Shown: positions 52,478 to 60,681 of the stretch, in pieces
Numbering within the stretch: position 1 is the first letter of the stretch
Layout: each line of letters opens with the position of its first letter
Assembly: GCA_008081045.1 (NCBI GenBank)
Contig: VMDC01000020.1
Coordinates: 124,001 to 188,000, forward strand
Length of the DNA: 64,000 bases
Origin: Gammaproteobacteria bacterium
Lineage (GTDB): Bacteria > Pseudomonadota > Gammaproteobacteria > Pseudomonadales > Pseudohongiellaceae
Reading direction: 5' to 3'
The notes under the pieces: generated by a model
What the model was told of the DNA's origin: nothing
Databases searched by the model: none
What the model saw: the letters and a program-made list of their open reading frames with translations, nothing else
Made by a program: the position numbers and the translations under genes

Positions 52478-54286
52478 ATGATGAACGTTATCGTCGAAAG
52501 AGTCACCGAAGCGATCGCGCGTCGCAGTCAAGAGTCGCGTCGCCGTTATCTTGAGAAAATTGCCAGAGCCGCGGATCGGGGCAAAGGCCGGGCTAACATG
52601 GGCTGCAGTAATCTGGCGCACGGCATGGCCGCCTGCTCCCCTGAGGCGAAATCGCTCATGCAGAGTGACGCCGCGATTAACCTCGGTATCGTAACAGCCT
52701 ATAACGATATGCTCAGTGCCCATCAGCCTTACGCCGGATACCCCGATCAAATACGTGCCGTTGCGCATCAGAATAAGGCCACAGCTCAGGTAGCCGGCGG
52801 CGTTCCGGCGATGTGTGATGGCGTGACCCAGGGTGAAGACGGCATGGATCTTTCCCTGTTCAGTCGCGACACGATCGCCATGTCTACCGCGATTGCGCTT
52901 TCGCACAACCTGTTCGATGCCGTTATTTGTCTCGGGATTTGCGACAAAATCGTGCCCGGGCTGATGATTGGAGCGCTGTCCTTCGGTCATCTGCCGACAC
53001 TGTTTATTCCCGCCGGACCGATGCCGTCAGGACTGCCGAATTCGGAAAAAGCCAAGGTACGGGAAGCGTTCGCAGCGGGCGAGGTTGGCCGGCCGCAGCT
53101 CATTGCTGCGGAATCAGCAGCCTATCACGCCCCCGGAACCTGTACTTTTTATGGTACCGCCAACAGTAATCAGATGCTGATGGAGTTCATGGGTCTGCAG
53201 TTACCGGGTGGGTCTTTCGTTAACCCAGACACGGAACTGCGCTCCGCTCTGACCGCTGAGGCGACTCGGCAAGTCATCGAGTTGGCGAAGTCGCAAGACA
53301 GCGCCGTCAGCTTAGGTGCGATTGTGTCTGAAAAAACGCTGGTGAATGCCATGGTTGGACTGCTGGCAACCGGTGGCTCCACGAATCACACGCTCCACCT
53401 CGTTGCCATTGCCAGAGCCGCTGGCCTGGTGATCAATTGGTCTGATTTTGCCGAGCTGTCGGCCGTAGTGCCTTTACTGGCCCGGGTGTACCCGAATGGG
53501 ACGGCCGATGTGAACCATTTTCATCAGGCCGGTGGTCTGGGGTTCATCATCAGAGAATTACTCGATGCCGGTATGCTGCATGACGACGTTCACACTGTCG
53601 CAGGGCCCGGCTTGAGGCGATTTTCCCAGAGTCCTGTGGAAGTCAATCACGAGCTCAGATGGCAGCCCGTTGCAAGTCAGTCAGAAGACCGCAATGTGGT
53701 CAGAGGCTGTGATCAGCCTTTTCAGCAGACTGGGGGTCTCAGTCTGGTCGAAGGAAATCTCGGTCGGGCGATCGTGAAGGTTTCTGCTGTGGCTGAGGAA
53801 AATCGCCGTATTCGCGCACCCGCCAGGGTCTTCCAGTCGCAGGAGGCTTTTCTGGCGGCATTCGAGGCCGGAACTCTGAATCAGGATGTTGTGGTGGTGG
53901 TTTCTCATCAGGGGCCCAAGTCAAACGGGATGCCGGAGCTGCACAAATTGACGCCTTATCTCGGAATTTTGCAGAACAAAGGATTCAAAGTTGCCCTGGT
54001 GACGGACGGCAGAATGTCAGGCGCCTCCGGAAAAGTCCTTGCCGCTATCCACGTAACGCCGGAAGCCTGTGCCGAGGGTCCGATCAGCCAGATTGAGAAC
54101 GGCGATATCGTAATCATCGACGCCGAGCTTGGTCTCCTGGAGGTTGAAGCCGAATTGGCGAATCGGGACTTCAAAATCACAGACAGTTCAGAGCATGAGT
54201 CCGGCATGGGACGCGAACTGTTCGCTGTCTTTCGACAGGAGGTGGGTCCGGCCGAGAATGGAGCCACAATATTTGAGCTAAGTTAG
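52478..54286 (+). CDS. edd: phosphogluconate dehydratase
   Basis: A 602-residue [4Fe-4S] dehydratase of the IlvD/Edd family making KDPG from 6-phosphogluconate. Family blocks are GIVTAYNDMLSAHQPYAGYPDQIR, VPAMCDGVTQGEDGMDLSLFSRD, AVICLGICDKIVPGLMIGALSFGHLP and CTFYGTANSNQMLMEFMGL, which contain the cluster cysteines. Near the C-terminus TDGRMSGASGKVLAAIHVTPEA is the specific Edd/IlvD active-site segment. Two adjacent ATGs exist (52478, 52481). It follows pgl after 48 bp and precedes eda by two bases. Confidence 0.94.
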   Translation: MMNVIVERVTEAIARRSQESRRRYLEKIARAADRGKGRANMGCSNLAHGMAACSPEAKSLMQSDAAINLGIVTAYNDMLSAHQPYAGYPDQIRAVAHQNKATAQVAGGVPAMCDGVTQGEDGMDLSLFSRDTIAMSTAIALSHNLFDAVICLGICDKIVPGLMIGALSFGHLPTLFIPAGPMPSGLPNSEKAKVREAFAAGEVGRPQLIAAESAAYHAPGTCTFYGTANSNQMLMEFMGLQLPGGSFVNPDTELRSALTAEATRQVIELAKSQDSAVSLGAIVSEKTLVNAMVGLLATGGSTNHTLHLVAIARAAGLVINWSDFAELSAVVPLLARVYPNGTADVNHFHQAGGLGFIIRELLDAGMLHDDVHTVAGPGLRRFSQSPVEVNHELRWQPVASQSEDRNVVRGCDQPFQQTGGLSLVEGNLGRAIVKVSAVAEENRRIRAPARVFQSQEAFLAAFEAGTLNQDVVVVVSHQGPKSNGMPELHKLTPYLGILQNKGFKVALVTDGRMSGASGKVLAAIHVTPEACAEGPISQIENGDIVIIDAELGLLEVEAELANRDFKITDSSEHESGMGRELFAVFRQEVGPAENGATIFELS

Positions 54287-54288
54287 TT

Positions 54289-54915
54289 ATGGATGCGAAG
54301 GGATTTTTTACAGACATCAAACTGGTTCCCGTAGTCACGCTGGAGCGTCATGAAAATGCCGTAGACCTCGCACTGTGTTTACGGGATGCGGGGATCCGTG
54401 CCATAGAGGTCACGCTGCGAACTGAGTCTGCTTTGAAGGCTATTGAACTGATTGCTGATGCGGTACCCGATGTTCACGTCGGAGCGGGCAGTGTTCGTGT
54501 GGCGGAACAAATTTCGATGGTCAGAGAGCGGGGCGCTCAATTTGCGGTCAGTCCGGGCCATTCGCAAAGTCTGATCAATCAGGTCAAGGCTGCCGGCATG
54601 CCGTTTGTGCCCGGCGCAGCCACCGCGACTGAAATGCTGGCACTCAGAGAAAGCGGTTATTCACTCGTGAAATTCTTCCCTGCTGAGTTACTGGGTGGCA
54701 CAAAAATGCTGAAGGCCCTGTCGGCTCCTCTACCGGAGATCCGTTTCTTTCCGACCGGAGGCATCAGTGCCGACCTCGTTCAGGATTATCTGAAGCTTGG
54801 CTGTGTGTCCTGTGTCGGTGGCAGCTGGTTTATCCCTGTTGAACTGCTTGAGGCGAAAAGGTTCAATGACATCAAAACTCTCACGCAGTCCGCATTGCAA
54901 TTGAGCCATGTCTGA
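54289..54915 (+). CDS. eda: KDPG aldolase
   Basis: A 208-residue class I aldolase splitting 2-keto-3-deoxy-6-phosphogluconate to pyruvate and glyceraldehyde-3-phosphate. LVPVVTLERHENAVDLALCLRDAGIRAIEVTLRTESAL contains the catalytic glutamate region; LVKFFPAELLGGTKMLKALSAPLPEIRFFPTGGIS holds the Schiff-base lysine (VKFFPAE). The start is two bases after the edd stop, and its end overlaps glk by eight bases. Confidence 0.94.
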   Translation: MDAKGFFTDIKLVPVVTLERHENAVDLALCLRDAGIRAIEVTLRTESALKAIELIADAVPDVHVGAGSVRVAEQISMVRERGAQFAVSPGHSQSLINQVKAAGMPFVPGAATATEMLALRESGYSLVKFFPAELLGGTKMLKALSAPLPEIRFFPTGGISADLVQDYLKLGCVSCVGGSWFIPVELLEAKRFNDIKTLTQSALQLSHV

Positions 54916-55873
54916 ATCGACCGTTCTTGTGGGCGATATCGGCGGTACGAACGCCAGATTCGCGATAGCTCGCCCGACCGGGGCCGGATATGAATCCGAG
55001 CAGGTTTTGCTGTGCGACGATTTCGTATCGGCTGAGTCAGCTATCCAGCACTATCTTGAAGAGATATCCGCCCCGCCGGTCAGATCCGCTTGCCTGGCCG
55101 TCGCCGGGCCTGTGGCTGCGGGGAGTGCGAGCCTGACTAACAACCGCTGGCTGTTTGATGAAGCCAGTCTACGAGCCGCACTCAGCTGCGAGAGAGTCAA
55201 GCTTCTGAATGATTTTGAAGCAGCGGCTCTGGGAATGGCGGAGCTTGGCCCTGACGATCTGACTCCGGTGGGGCAAGCGGGTTTGCCAGATTTGACTCAG
55301 ACGGAGTTTGTGACGGCGGTCGTTGGTCCCGGAACCGGTTTCGGTGCTGCGACCCTGATCAAGCGCGATGGCAGGCTGACTTCGCTGAGCGGAGAAGCCG
55401 GGCACGTTGGGTTCGCGCCCGAAAATCCTTTACAGGTTGAACTGCTCGCCGGTCTTGCCAATGAGTTTGGTCGGGTCTCGGATGAGCGCCTGGTTTCCGG
55501 AAGCGGCCTGGTGAATATTTATCAATTTCTCGCAGCTCGCAGCCAGACCGCAAGCGAGCGATTTGAAGCGGCGACGATCTTTTCGAGGGTTGAAACGGAC
55601 CAAATTGCCCAGCAGTCGGTCGCACTGTTTTTTGAGTTGCTGGGGCAGGTGGCGGGTAATTTTGTACTGGCAACAGGGTCTTTCGATGGGCTGTTTATTG
55701 CCGGCGGGATTGTTCAGAGATATCCGGAATTACTTCACAGCAGTGCTTTCAGGGCAGGATTCGAAAACAAAGGGCGTCATCGCGGGCTGATGCAGGCGGT
55801 CCCGACGGTACTGGTTCATCATCCCTTGCCGGGACTTCTTGGAGCGGCGGCCTTCGCAAAAGGCTGGCTCTGA
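54908..55873 (+). CDS. glk: glucokinase (Glk type)
   Basis: A 321-residue sugar kinase. It begins VLVGDIGGTNARFAIARP, the phosphate-binding loop of bacterial glucokinases. LAVAGPVAAGSASLTNNRW, LLNDFEAAALGM, VVGPGTGFGAATLI, LSGEAGHVGFAP and the C-terminal GLFIAGGIVQRYPELL complete the signature. It converts intracellular glucose to glucose-6-phosphate for zwf, closing the pathway downstream of the GH3 glucosidase. It overlaps eda by eight bases and has no own terminator visible. Confidence 0.93.
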   Translation: MSESTVLVGDIGGTNARFAIARPTGAGYESEQVLLCDDFVSAESAIQHYLEEISAPPVRSACLAVAGPVAAGSASLTNNRWLFDEASLRAALSCERVKLLNDFEAAALGMAELGPDDLTPVGQAGLPDLTQTEFVTAVVGPGTGFGAATLIKRDGRLTSLSGEAGHVGFAPENPLQVELLAGLANEFGRVSDERLVSGSGLVNIYQFLAARSQTASERFEAATIFSRVETDQIAQQSVALFFELLGQVAGNFVLATGSFDGLFIAGGIVQRYPELLHSSAFRAGFENKGRHRGLMQAVPTVLVHHPLPGLLGAAAFAKGWL

Positions 55874-56060
55874 GTCAGATTCCGGGCAGTGCGCCCTCCG
55901 GAAGATGCTTGCCTGTATTTCCGGGCCCTACCCATTGCTGGCTGCTGCAGGCCTGTTCTTGACAATTTCGGCTTCTGAACTTGCGGAAGCAGGCATAAAG
56001 TGCCATTAATGGTGGTGGCCAAAATCGGTAAGGTTTCTCGCAAGAACAGGACTCCCCGAC

Positions 56061-56945
56061 ATGAACAATAAGATTGCTCTCGTTCTATATGCTTCGGTTT
56101 TGTCTGTAAGCTCCGCACTGGCGCAGGATGCCGGTCTTATTACGCACGGCGCCGAAGTCGTAGAAGTGCAGGGGGGATTTGGCTTTTTGGAAGGTCCGGT
56201 CTCCACCAGAGACGGGATCCTGTATTTTACCGACATCGACAACAACGTAGTGCATCGCATGCATCCCGGGGGGCAGATTGAACGGGCCTATTCGCCGAGT
56301 CAGCACGCCAATGGCCTGACCCTCGATCTGGATGGTTCGCTGCTGATCTGTGAGCAATCCGGTCAACGACTTACGAAGCTGGACAGTGCGGGAAACCTTA
56401 CTGTAGTGGCAGACGGTTTTAACGGGCAACCCTTTAACAGTCCGAATGATGCCTGGGTTCATCCCAATGGCAGTATCTATTTTACTGACCCTCGCTATCG
56501 GTACCCGGATGGTGATCTTGCCCAACCCGGCGAGTACGTGTACCGGATTTCACCGGACCGGCAAAGCGTTGAAGCGGTGATTCTGGATATTCCAAAACCG
56601 AACGGCATTGTCGGTACTGAGGACGGCAGAGTGCTGTACCTGGCGAGCACCGAGACGCGCAAGATTTACCGTTACGACATAAATGTTGATGGCAGTCTCA
56701 GTAACAGATCGGAGTTTGCCGATCAGGGCTCCGACGGCATGACGCTGGATGAGCACGGGAATGTCTATCTGACCTGGGTCGGTGGCGTCAGCATTCGCAA
56801 TCCTGCAGGAGAGCAAATCGAGTTCATTGAAACGCCCCAAATGCCTGCTAATGTCGGCTTCGGCGGGGTGGACGGCCGTACCCTGTACATGACGGCAAGA
56901 ACCAGCCTGTATTCGCTGCGCATGAATGTGCGGGCGAGTCGCTGA
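56061..56945 (+). CDS. secreted SMP-30/gluconolactonase-like propeller
   Basis: A 294-residue exported protein with a signal peptide (IALVLYASVLSVSSALAQ). SMP-30 motifs are LEGPVSTRDGILYFTDIDNNVVHRMHPG (metal Glu near residue 42), SPNDAWVHPNGSIYFTDPRY (metal Asn), KPNGIVGTEDGRVLYLAST and GSDGMTLDEHGNVYLTW (metal Asp). This is the residue pattern of lactonases. It would hydrolyse gluconolactone made in the periplasm by the Gcd-type enzyme. It lies 188 bp after glk, outside the tight operon but on the same strand. Confidence 0.85.
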   Translation: MNNKIALVLYASVLSVSSALAQDAGLITHGAEVVEVQGGFGFLEGPVSTRDGILYFTDIDNNVVHRMHPGGQIERAYSPSQHANGLTLDLDGSLLICEQSGQRLTKLDSAGNLTVVADGFNGQPFNSPNDAWVHPNGSIYFTDPRYRYPDGDLAQPGEYVYRISPDRQSVEAVILDIPKPNGIVGTEDGRVLYLASTETRKIYRYDINVDGSLSNRSEFADQGSDGMTLDEHGNVYLTWVGGVSIRNPAGEQIEFIETPQMPANVGFGGVDGRTLYMTARTSLYSLRMNVRASR

Positions 56946-57013
56946 AATTCAGACAGTTGAGAAGTGAATTGTTGAACCATCAAGTCATCAAACCGCCGGG
57001 CCCTTTTGTCGCC

Positions 57014-57379
57014 ATGCGCCAAATCATCAAAAAAACCTGTGTTCTTCTATTGGCCACTTTGTACGGGCCATACGCTCTTAGCGCAATCACACCGGAGCAG
57101 CAGGCCGAGATTGATTATCTGCTGAATGCGGTGGAAGAGCGCCGGTGTCGTTTTGTACGAAACGACATCAGCTATTCGAGCAGCGAGTTCCTCGGACACC
57201 TGCAATCTAAATTGCAGCTGAATGAAGGATTGGTCAACAGCAGCGAAGAGTTCATAGAAAAAATCGGAACCCGCAGCGCCGTGAGCCAGATTCCTTATGT
57301 TGCGCTCTGTGATGGCCAGTTAAAGATCACGCAAATCTGGTTTCTCGAATTGCTGGCGACCTATCGCAGCGGGCGCTGA
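57014..57379 (+). CDS. DUF5329-like secreted protein
   Basis: A 121-residue exported protein with a signal peptide (IIKKTCVLLLATLYGPYALSA). EIDYLLNAVEERRCRFVRNDISYSSSEFLGHLQSKL and SEEFIEKIGTRSAVSQIPYVALCDGQ match the DUF5329 pattern of a cysteine pair, Y-S-S-x-E-F-x-x-H-L and a final C-x-G. The function is unknown. The start is placed at the ATG that opens the signal peptide; 19 extra residues upstream are rejected. Confidence 0.65.
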   Translation: MRQIIKKTCVLLLATLYGPYALSAITPEQQAEIDYLLNAVEERRCRFVRNDISYSSSEFLGHLQSKLQLNEGLVNSSEEFIEKIGTRSAVSQIPYVALCDGQLKITQIWFLELLATYRSGR

Positions 57380-57566
57380 GCCCATCGGTTCACCATGGAT
57401 TTCGGGTGTCCAAGCAGCCGGCATGTTTTGTCGGGGGCGCCGCTGCGCACTTTTTTGACAGCCTCTTGTCGGGAAATCGTCATTCAGCGCCTTCTGAGCA
57501 GCTGTAGAGCCGCGTTACGGACCGGTGGACATTGTAATTGCCGGGCGATCGTGTAACGCTTGGGCG

Positions 57567-58253
57567 ATGATCCGTAGATCCATTGTATTTCTGCTATTGC
57601 TGTCACTGGTGGCGCCGCTCAATTCCGGAGCAGCGGCATGGATGTCACTGAGCATGAGTGAGCAAGGCGAGGCCAATCACGCGTCGACAGATGATCACCG
57701 ACATGCTGACCACCCCATGCACGGTGACGGCCACGCGCATGGTCAGCACGCCGACGGCCATCCCCATAATCCGCAACCCCATGGATCTGCTCCCGCCCAT
57801 GACGGGCATGGTGGACATGGTGATAGGCAGGACGGAGATAAGCATGGGGACAGACACGATGCAGCCCACTCACAGGGTATTCACGGTGACGGCCATGCGC
57901 ATGGTCACCACACCGGCGACCACCCCCATCATCCGCAATCGCATGGGTCCGCTCCCGCGCATGATGACGGCCATGCTGCCGGGCACGAGGCGACTCATTC
58001 GCCTGAGATGCATGGTGACAGGAACGCTCACGACCATCATGGCGCCGCACAGCTGCACGAGTCACACAGTGATGGGCACAGTGAGGCAGACTGCGAGTCC
58101 GAGTGTCTGTCTTGCACCAACCACTGCTCCAGTCTGGCTCTCCTGAGTCAGTCCAATGAGGGTGAGAACGGAAATCTGGCCCTTGCCTCGTCTCCGTCCC
58201 ATTGTCTTTCCAGTCTGGCGGAAAAGCTTCTGCGCCCACCCATCCTCGTTTAG
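57567..58253 (+). CDS. histidine-rich secreted protein, probable metal binder
   Basis: A 228-residue protein with a signal peptide (SIVFLLLLSLVAPLNSGAAA). Residues about 35-180 are extremely rich in His, Gly, Asp and Ala, with two 54-codon-spaced copies of HGDGHAHG...HGSAPAHD. A C-terminal cysteine cluster DCESECLSCTNHCSSLALLS resembles the Cys-x-x-Cys...His-Cys end of CopL/DUF2946-type copper proteins. Binding or buffering of copper, zinc or nickel in the periplasm is probable; which metal is not known. The ATG at 57567 replaces a longer reading of 14 extra residues. Confidence 0.72.
   Translation: MIRRSIVFLLLLSLVAPLNSGAAAWMSLSMSEQGEANHASTDDHRHADHPMHGDGHAHGQHADGHPHNPQPHGSAPAHDGHGGHGDRQDGDKHGDRHDAAHSQGIHGDGHAHGHHTGDHPHHPQSHGSAPAHDDGHAAGHEATHSPEMHGDRNAHDHHGAAQLHESHSDGHSEADCESECLSCTNHCSSLALLSQSNEGENGNLALASSPSHCLSSLAEKLLRPPILV
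57720..57969 (+). repeat. in-frame 162-bp-spaced duplication in the His-rich gene
   Basis: The segment starting CACGGTGACGGCCACGCGCA at 57720 recurs, slightly changed, at 57882. Each copy encodes HGDGHAHG through HGSAPAHD, about 29 codons. The offset of 162 bp (54 codons) keeps frame, so the His tract has grown by internal duplication. Confidence 0.75.
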
Positions 58254-58275
58254 TCGGAGTTAGACAGGCTCTTCG

Positions 58276-58302
58276 GCACCCGCCAGTGTTCAGTGCGGGT
58301 GC
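58276..58302 (+). terminator. possible terminator after the His-rich gene
   Basis: GCACCCGC (58276-58283) pairs with GCGGGTGC (58295-58302) around an 11-nt loop, 22 bp after the stop codon. The following TCTTCGCGGTTTC is only weakly U-rich, so efficiency is uncertain. Confidence 0.5.
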
Positions 58303-58518
58303 TCTTCGCGGTTTCATGTGCATCCCGGAAGCATTCCGGCCTAAGTAGGTGTTCTGCGAGTTTTCGGCCAGGTCCACTCCCCACCCCCTCGATTATTGCA
58401 TTGTTCGAAGCATCAGCGCTTGCAGCGGTTAATCCGCCGTCAGGGTTGCAGCTCGGGCACAGGGTTTGACTAGACGGCGCCACCGTCTCGCGAGAGGAAG
58501 GCGTCTTGGGAAAGAAAC

Positions 58519-59640
58519 ATGTTACTAACACGAGTTCGCGCAAGGTCTCGTCTCAGAGCGATCGTCTTGCTTTGTTTTGGGGGAACGCTGAGTTCTCTAT
58601 TTCTGATGGCGCCGCCTGTTTGGGGACAAGAGGGTGATGCTCTGGATGTGCCTATGATGCGCCGCGCACTTGGTATGTCCGGACTGAGGAGAAGTATCGC
58701 GCTGGATACCCCCCTCGGGGCTCTCTTGATGAGAAACAATACGTACCGCATTGCGAAGCTCTCTCTAGCGGCCGTCCCGGCTGGCGACAGAAAATTTAGC
58801 TCTTCAAGCGCGATTGGTCAGTTCAATTCTGTACTGGACATCGGGCACTCAGGCGACACGGCCTTTTTTCTACAGACGACTGCCAGGCACGTCGATTTCG
58901 AGGTGTCTGATTTGCTTAAAGCCAGCGTCAAGCGCCTCGATCTGGGTATCATAGCCATGCGCAACAGCAGCGCGGGAAACCCGCAATATCTTGGGCTCAG
59001 TGTCATCACTGAAGACAATACTGGCAGGCCGCAATTTGTGGATGGTTACAGGATTGGCGATGGTGTCGGGCTCAGGCTGGAGGGCGGAGCAAAAATTTCC
59101 GACGCCTGGGCGGTCTCCTTCAGATCGGAATTTCTGAACTGGCAGGGTGAAAACGGGATGAACCGACCTAACCTCATGCCTCAACCAATGGTCAATCCAA
59201 TTGACAATGGCAGAATGTTTTCTAACGTCGATATCATCAGGGCCGCCAATGCATTTGGTGGAAGAGGACAATGGCGTACCGGCCTGCACTATCTGTCAAA
59301 TCAGTATGAACCGCAGCAAAACAACTTCGGCATGACGGTCACGGAGCCGTTCGGAGATCATGAGCGCCTTGGGTTTTTCCGGACCGGCTATCTGCAGATG
59401 TGGCCTCTGGCAAGTATCCCTGGCGCGATGGCTTATGTAGAGGCCAATATTGACCGGGAGTTCGAGAATAATATGGATCAATTCCTGTCAGATAAAACCA
59501 TAGTCTCTGCGAAGGTGGGTGTGAACTGGACTTTTGCGCCTTCACGCCAGCTCCTGCTCGAATGGCAGCGGTTCAACGGGACTGAAGACATACGGTCCCG
59601 AAACGGGCTGTTGATGACCATTCTGCTGGATGATCTTTAG
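58519..59640 (+). CDS. putative outer-membrane beta-barrel protein, unknown
   Basis: A 373-residue exported protein with a long signal peptide (LRAIVLLCFGGTLSSLFLMAPPVWGQ). The mature part alternates short amphipathic strands (TAFFLQTTARHVDFEVSDLLKASVKRLDLGIIAM, GVGLRLEGGAKISDAWAVSFRSEFLNW, GQWRTGLHYLSNQYEPQ, TIVSAKVGVNWTFAPSRQLLLEWQRF), as in porin-like barrels. The C-terminus LLMTILLDDL lacks the usual final aromatic residue. No family is recognised. It lies between the His-rich protein and a TlpA-like protein. The 59641-59914 stretch after it shows no gene. Confidence 0.6.
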   Translation: MLLTRVRARSRLRAIVLLCFGGTLSSLFLMAPPVWGQEGDALDVPMMRRALGMSGLRRSIALDTPLGALLMRNNTYRIAKLSLAAVPAGDRKFSSSSAIGQFNSVLDIGHSGDTAFFLQTTARHVDFEVSDLLKASVKRLDLGIIAMRNSSAGNPQYLGLSVITEDNTGRPQFVDGYRIGDGVGLRLEGGAKISDAWAVSFRSEFLNWQGENGMNRPNLMPQPMVNPIDNGRMFSNVDIIRAANAFGGRGQWRTGLHYLSNQYEPQQNNFGMTVTEPFGDHERLGFFRTGYLQMWPLASIPGAMAYVEANIDREFENNMDQFLSDKTIVSAKVGVNWTFAPSRQLLLEWQRFNGTEDIRSRNGLLMTILLDDL

Positions 59641-59914
59641 CGTATGGGTTGCGCTTCTGTCACGGTGTTTAACGCTCGGAATTTGTCCAGAGGCGCCCGC
59701 TCTGTATCGATTTCTTCTGTGCTACGGTTGGGGTTTTCTCATCCGGCAGGCTGTGAGATGCGAGGGCTCACTCAGTTCGGGCTTGAACGATGCTTTGAAT
59801 TCCTTGAAACTGATTGCCATTGGCAAAAGCCGCTGCTATCGGCGTGCCTGAAGAGAACCATCGCGTGAAAGGGGTGGCCGGTCTGGATAAGGTTTCCGAT
59901 GAGGGAATAAAGCC

Positions 59915-60391
59915 ATGAATGCACTGAAGACGGGGGTCAAGAGACACACAGCGCTCCGGCTGCTGCTTGTCACTGTTGTCGGTTTCAGCCTGCCGGCATT
60001 CTCCGCCGACGAGGCGCCGGGGGCTGGTAAGTGGCGGGTGGTGAACTACTGGTCAGAATGGTGTGCGCCCTGCCGGATTGAAATCCCCATGCTAAATGTC
60101 TTAAGTCAGGAACTGTCGGCGCAGGGTGTCGCCGTTGTTGGTGTGAACTTTGATGAAGACCCGAGAGCGCTGACCCTGGAAATTGCCGAGGAGCTTGAAA
60201 TCGAATTTCCCGTGCTGACCAATGAAGAAGTGGCTCGCTTGGGTCTGAGACCGCCTGATGTTCTGCCAACCACCTATTTGCTTGCGCCCGACGGTGAAGT
60301 GGTGGCGAAACTGATCGGCATGCAAACCGATGCCGAAATCAGAGAGCAGCTTGTGATGAAAGGTGCACTATTGGATGAGGGCGGAGACTAG
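59915..60391 (+). CDS. TlpA-like thioredoxin-fold protein
   Basis: A 158-residue exported thioredoxin-like protein. The signal peptide (LRLLLVTVVGFSLPAFSADE) is followed by VVNYWSEWCAPCRIEIPMLNVL with the CAPC redox centre near residue 50, then VAVVGVNFDEDP and the cis-proline region PDVLPTTYLLAPDGEVV. It reduces disulfides in the periplasm, perhaps for cytochrome or copper-site maturation. GAGGGAA precedes the ATG. A propeller protein with a CDCC motif follows. Confidence 0.85.
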   Translation: MNALKTGVKRHTALRLLLVTVVGFSLPAFSADEAPGAGKWRVVNYWSEWCAPCRIEIPMLNVLSQELSAQGVAVVGVNFDEDPRALTLEIAEELEIEFPVLTNEEVARLGLRPPDVLPTTYLLAPDGEVVAKLIGMQTDAEIREQLVMKGALLDEGGD

Positions 60392-60577
60392 CGAACCGGG
60401 TCTAATTGGAAAGGTTGTATCCGTAAGCACCACCGCTTGCACCCCGAATTAAGGCGTCCCGCGACAGAGGCTTGGATTACGACAGGGGAAAGATCTGGTA
60501 ACAAGTCCAACTACAAAACCCGGCTAAAAACTCCGGGGAAGAAGGTCTGGTAAAAAGCTGAAGCAGCAAGATTGTAA

Positions 60578-60655
60578 AGACCAGAGTAAAAGCCCAGAGA
60601 AAAGACTAAGGGTGTGAAGACCAGAGAAAAGACTCAAAAAAAGACCAGAGAAAAG
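60578..60655 (+). repeat. degenerate purine-rich repeats upstream of the sialidase-like gene
   Basis: AGACCAGAGTAAAAG, then GCCCAGAGAAAAG, AGACCAGAGAAAAGA and AGACCAGAGAAAAG occur between 60578 and 60655 with irregular spacing. The unit is AGACCAGAGAAAAG. There are no stem-forming repeats with unique spacers, so it is not a CRISPR array. It lies 26-100 bp before the next start codon. Confidence 0.65.
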
Positions 60656-60681
60656 GCCGGATAAAAGACAGGATACAAACC

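Noticed and set aside
57619..58377. Long reverse ORF opposite the His-rich gene
   Set aside because: It mirrors the repeat composition of the forward gene, which has a signal peptide and Cys cluster; the reverse frame has neither.
59644..59868. 74-codon ORF after the outer-membrane-like gene
   Set aside because: Composition and lack of any motif suggest random reading frame; no ribosome-binding site is seen.
60578..60655. CRISPR-like array
   Set aside because: Units are short, imperfect and not separated by unique spacers of even length; no cas genes are near.
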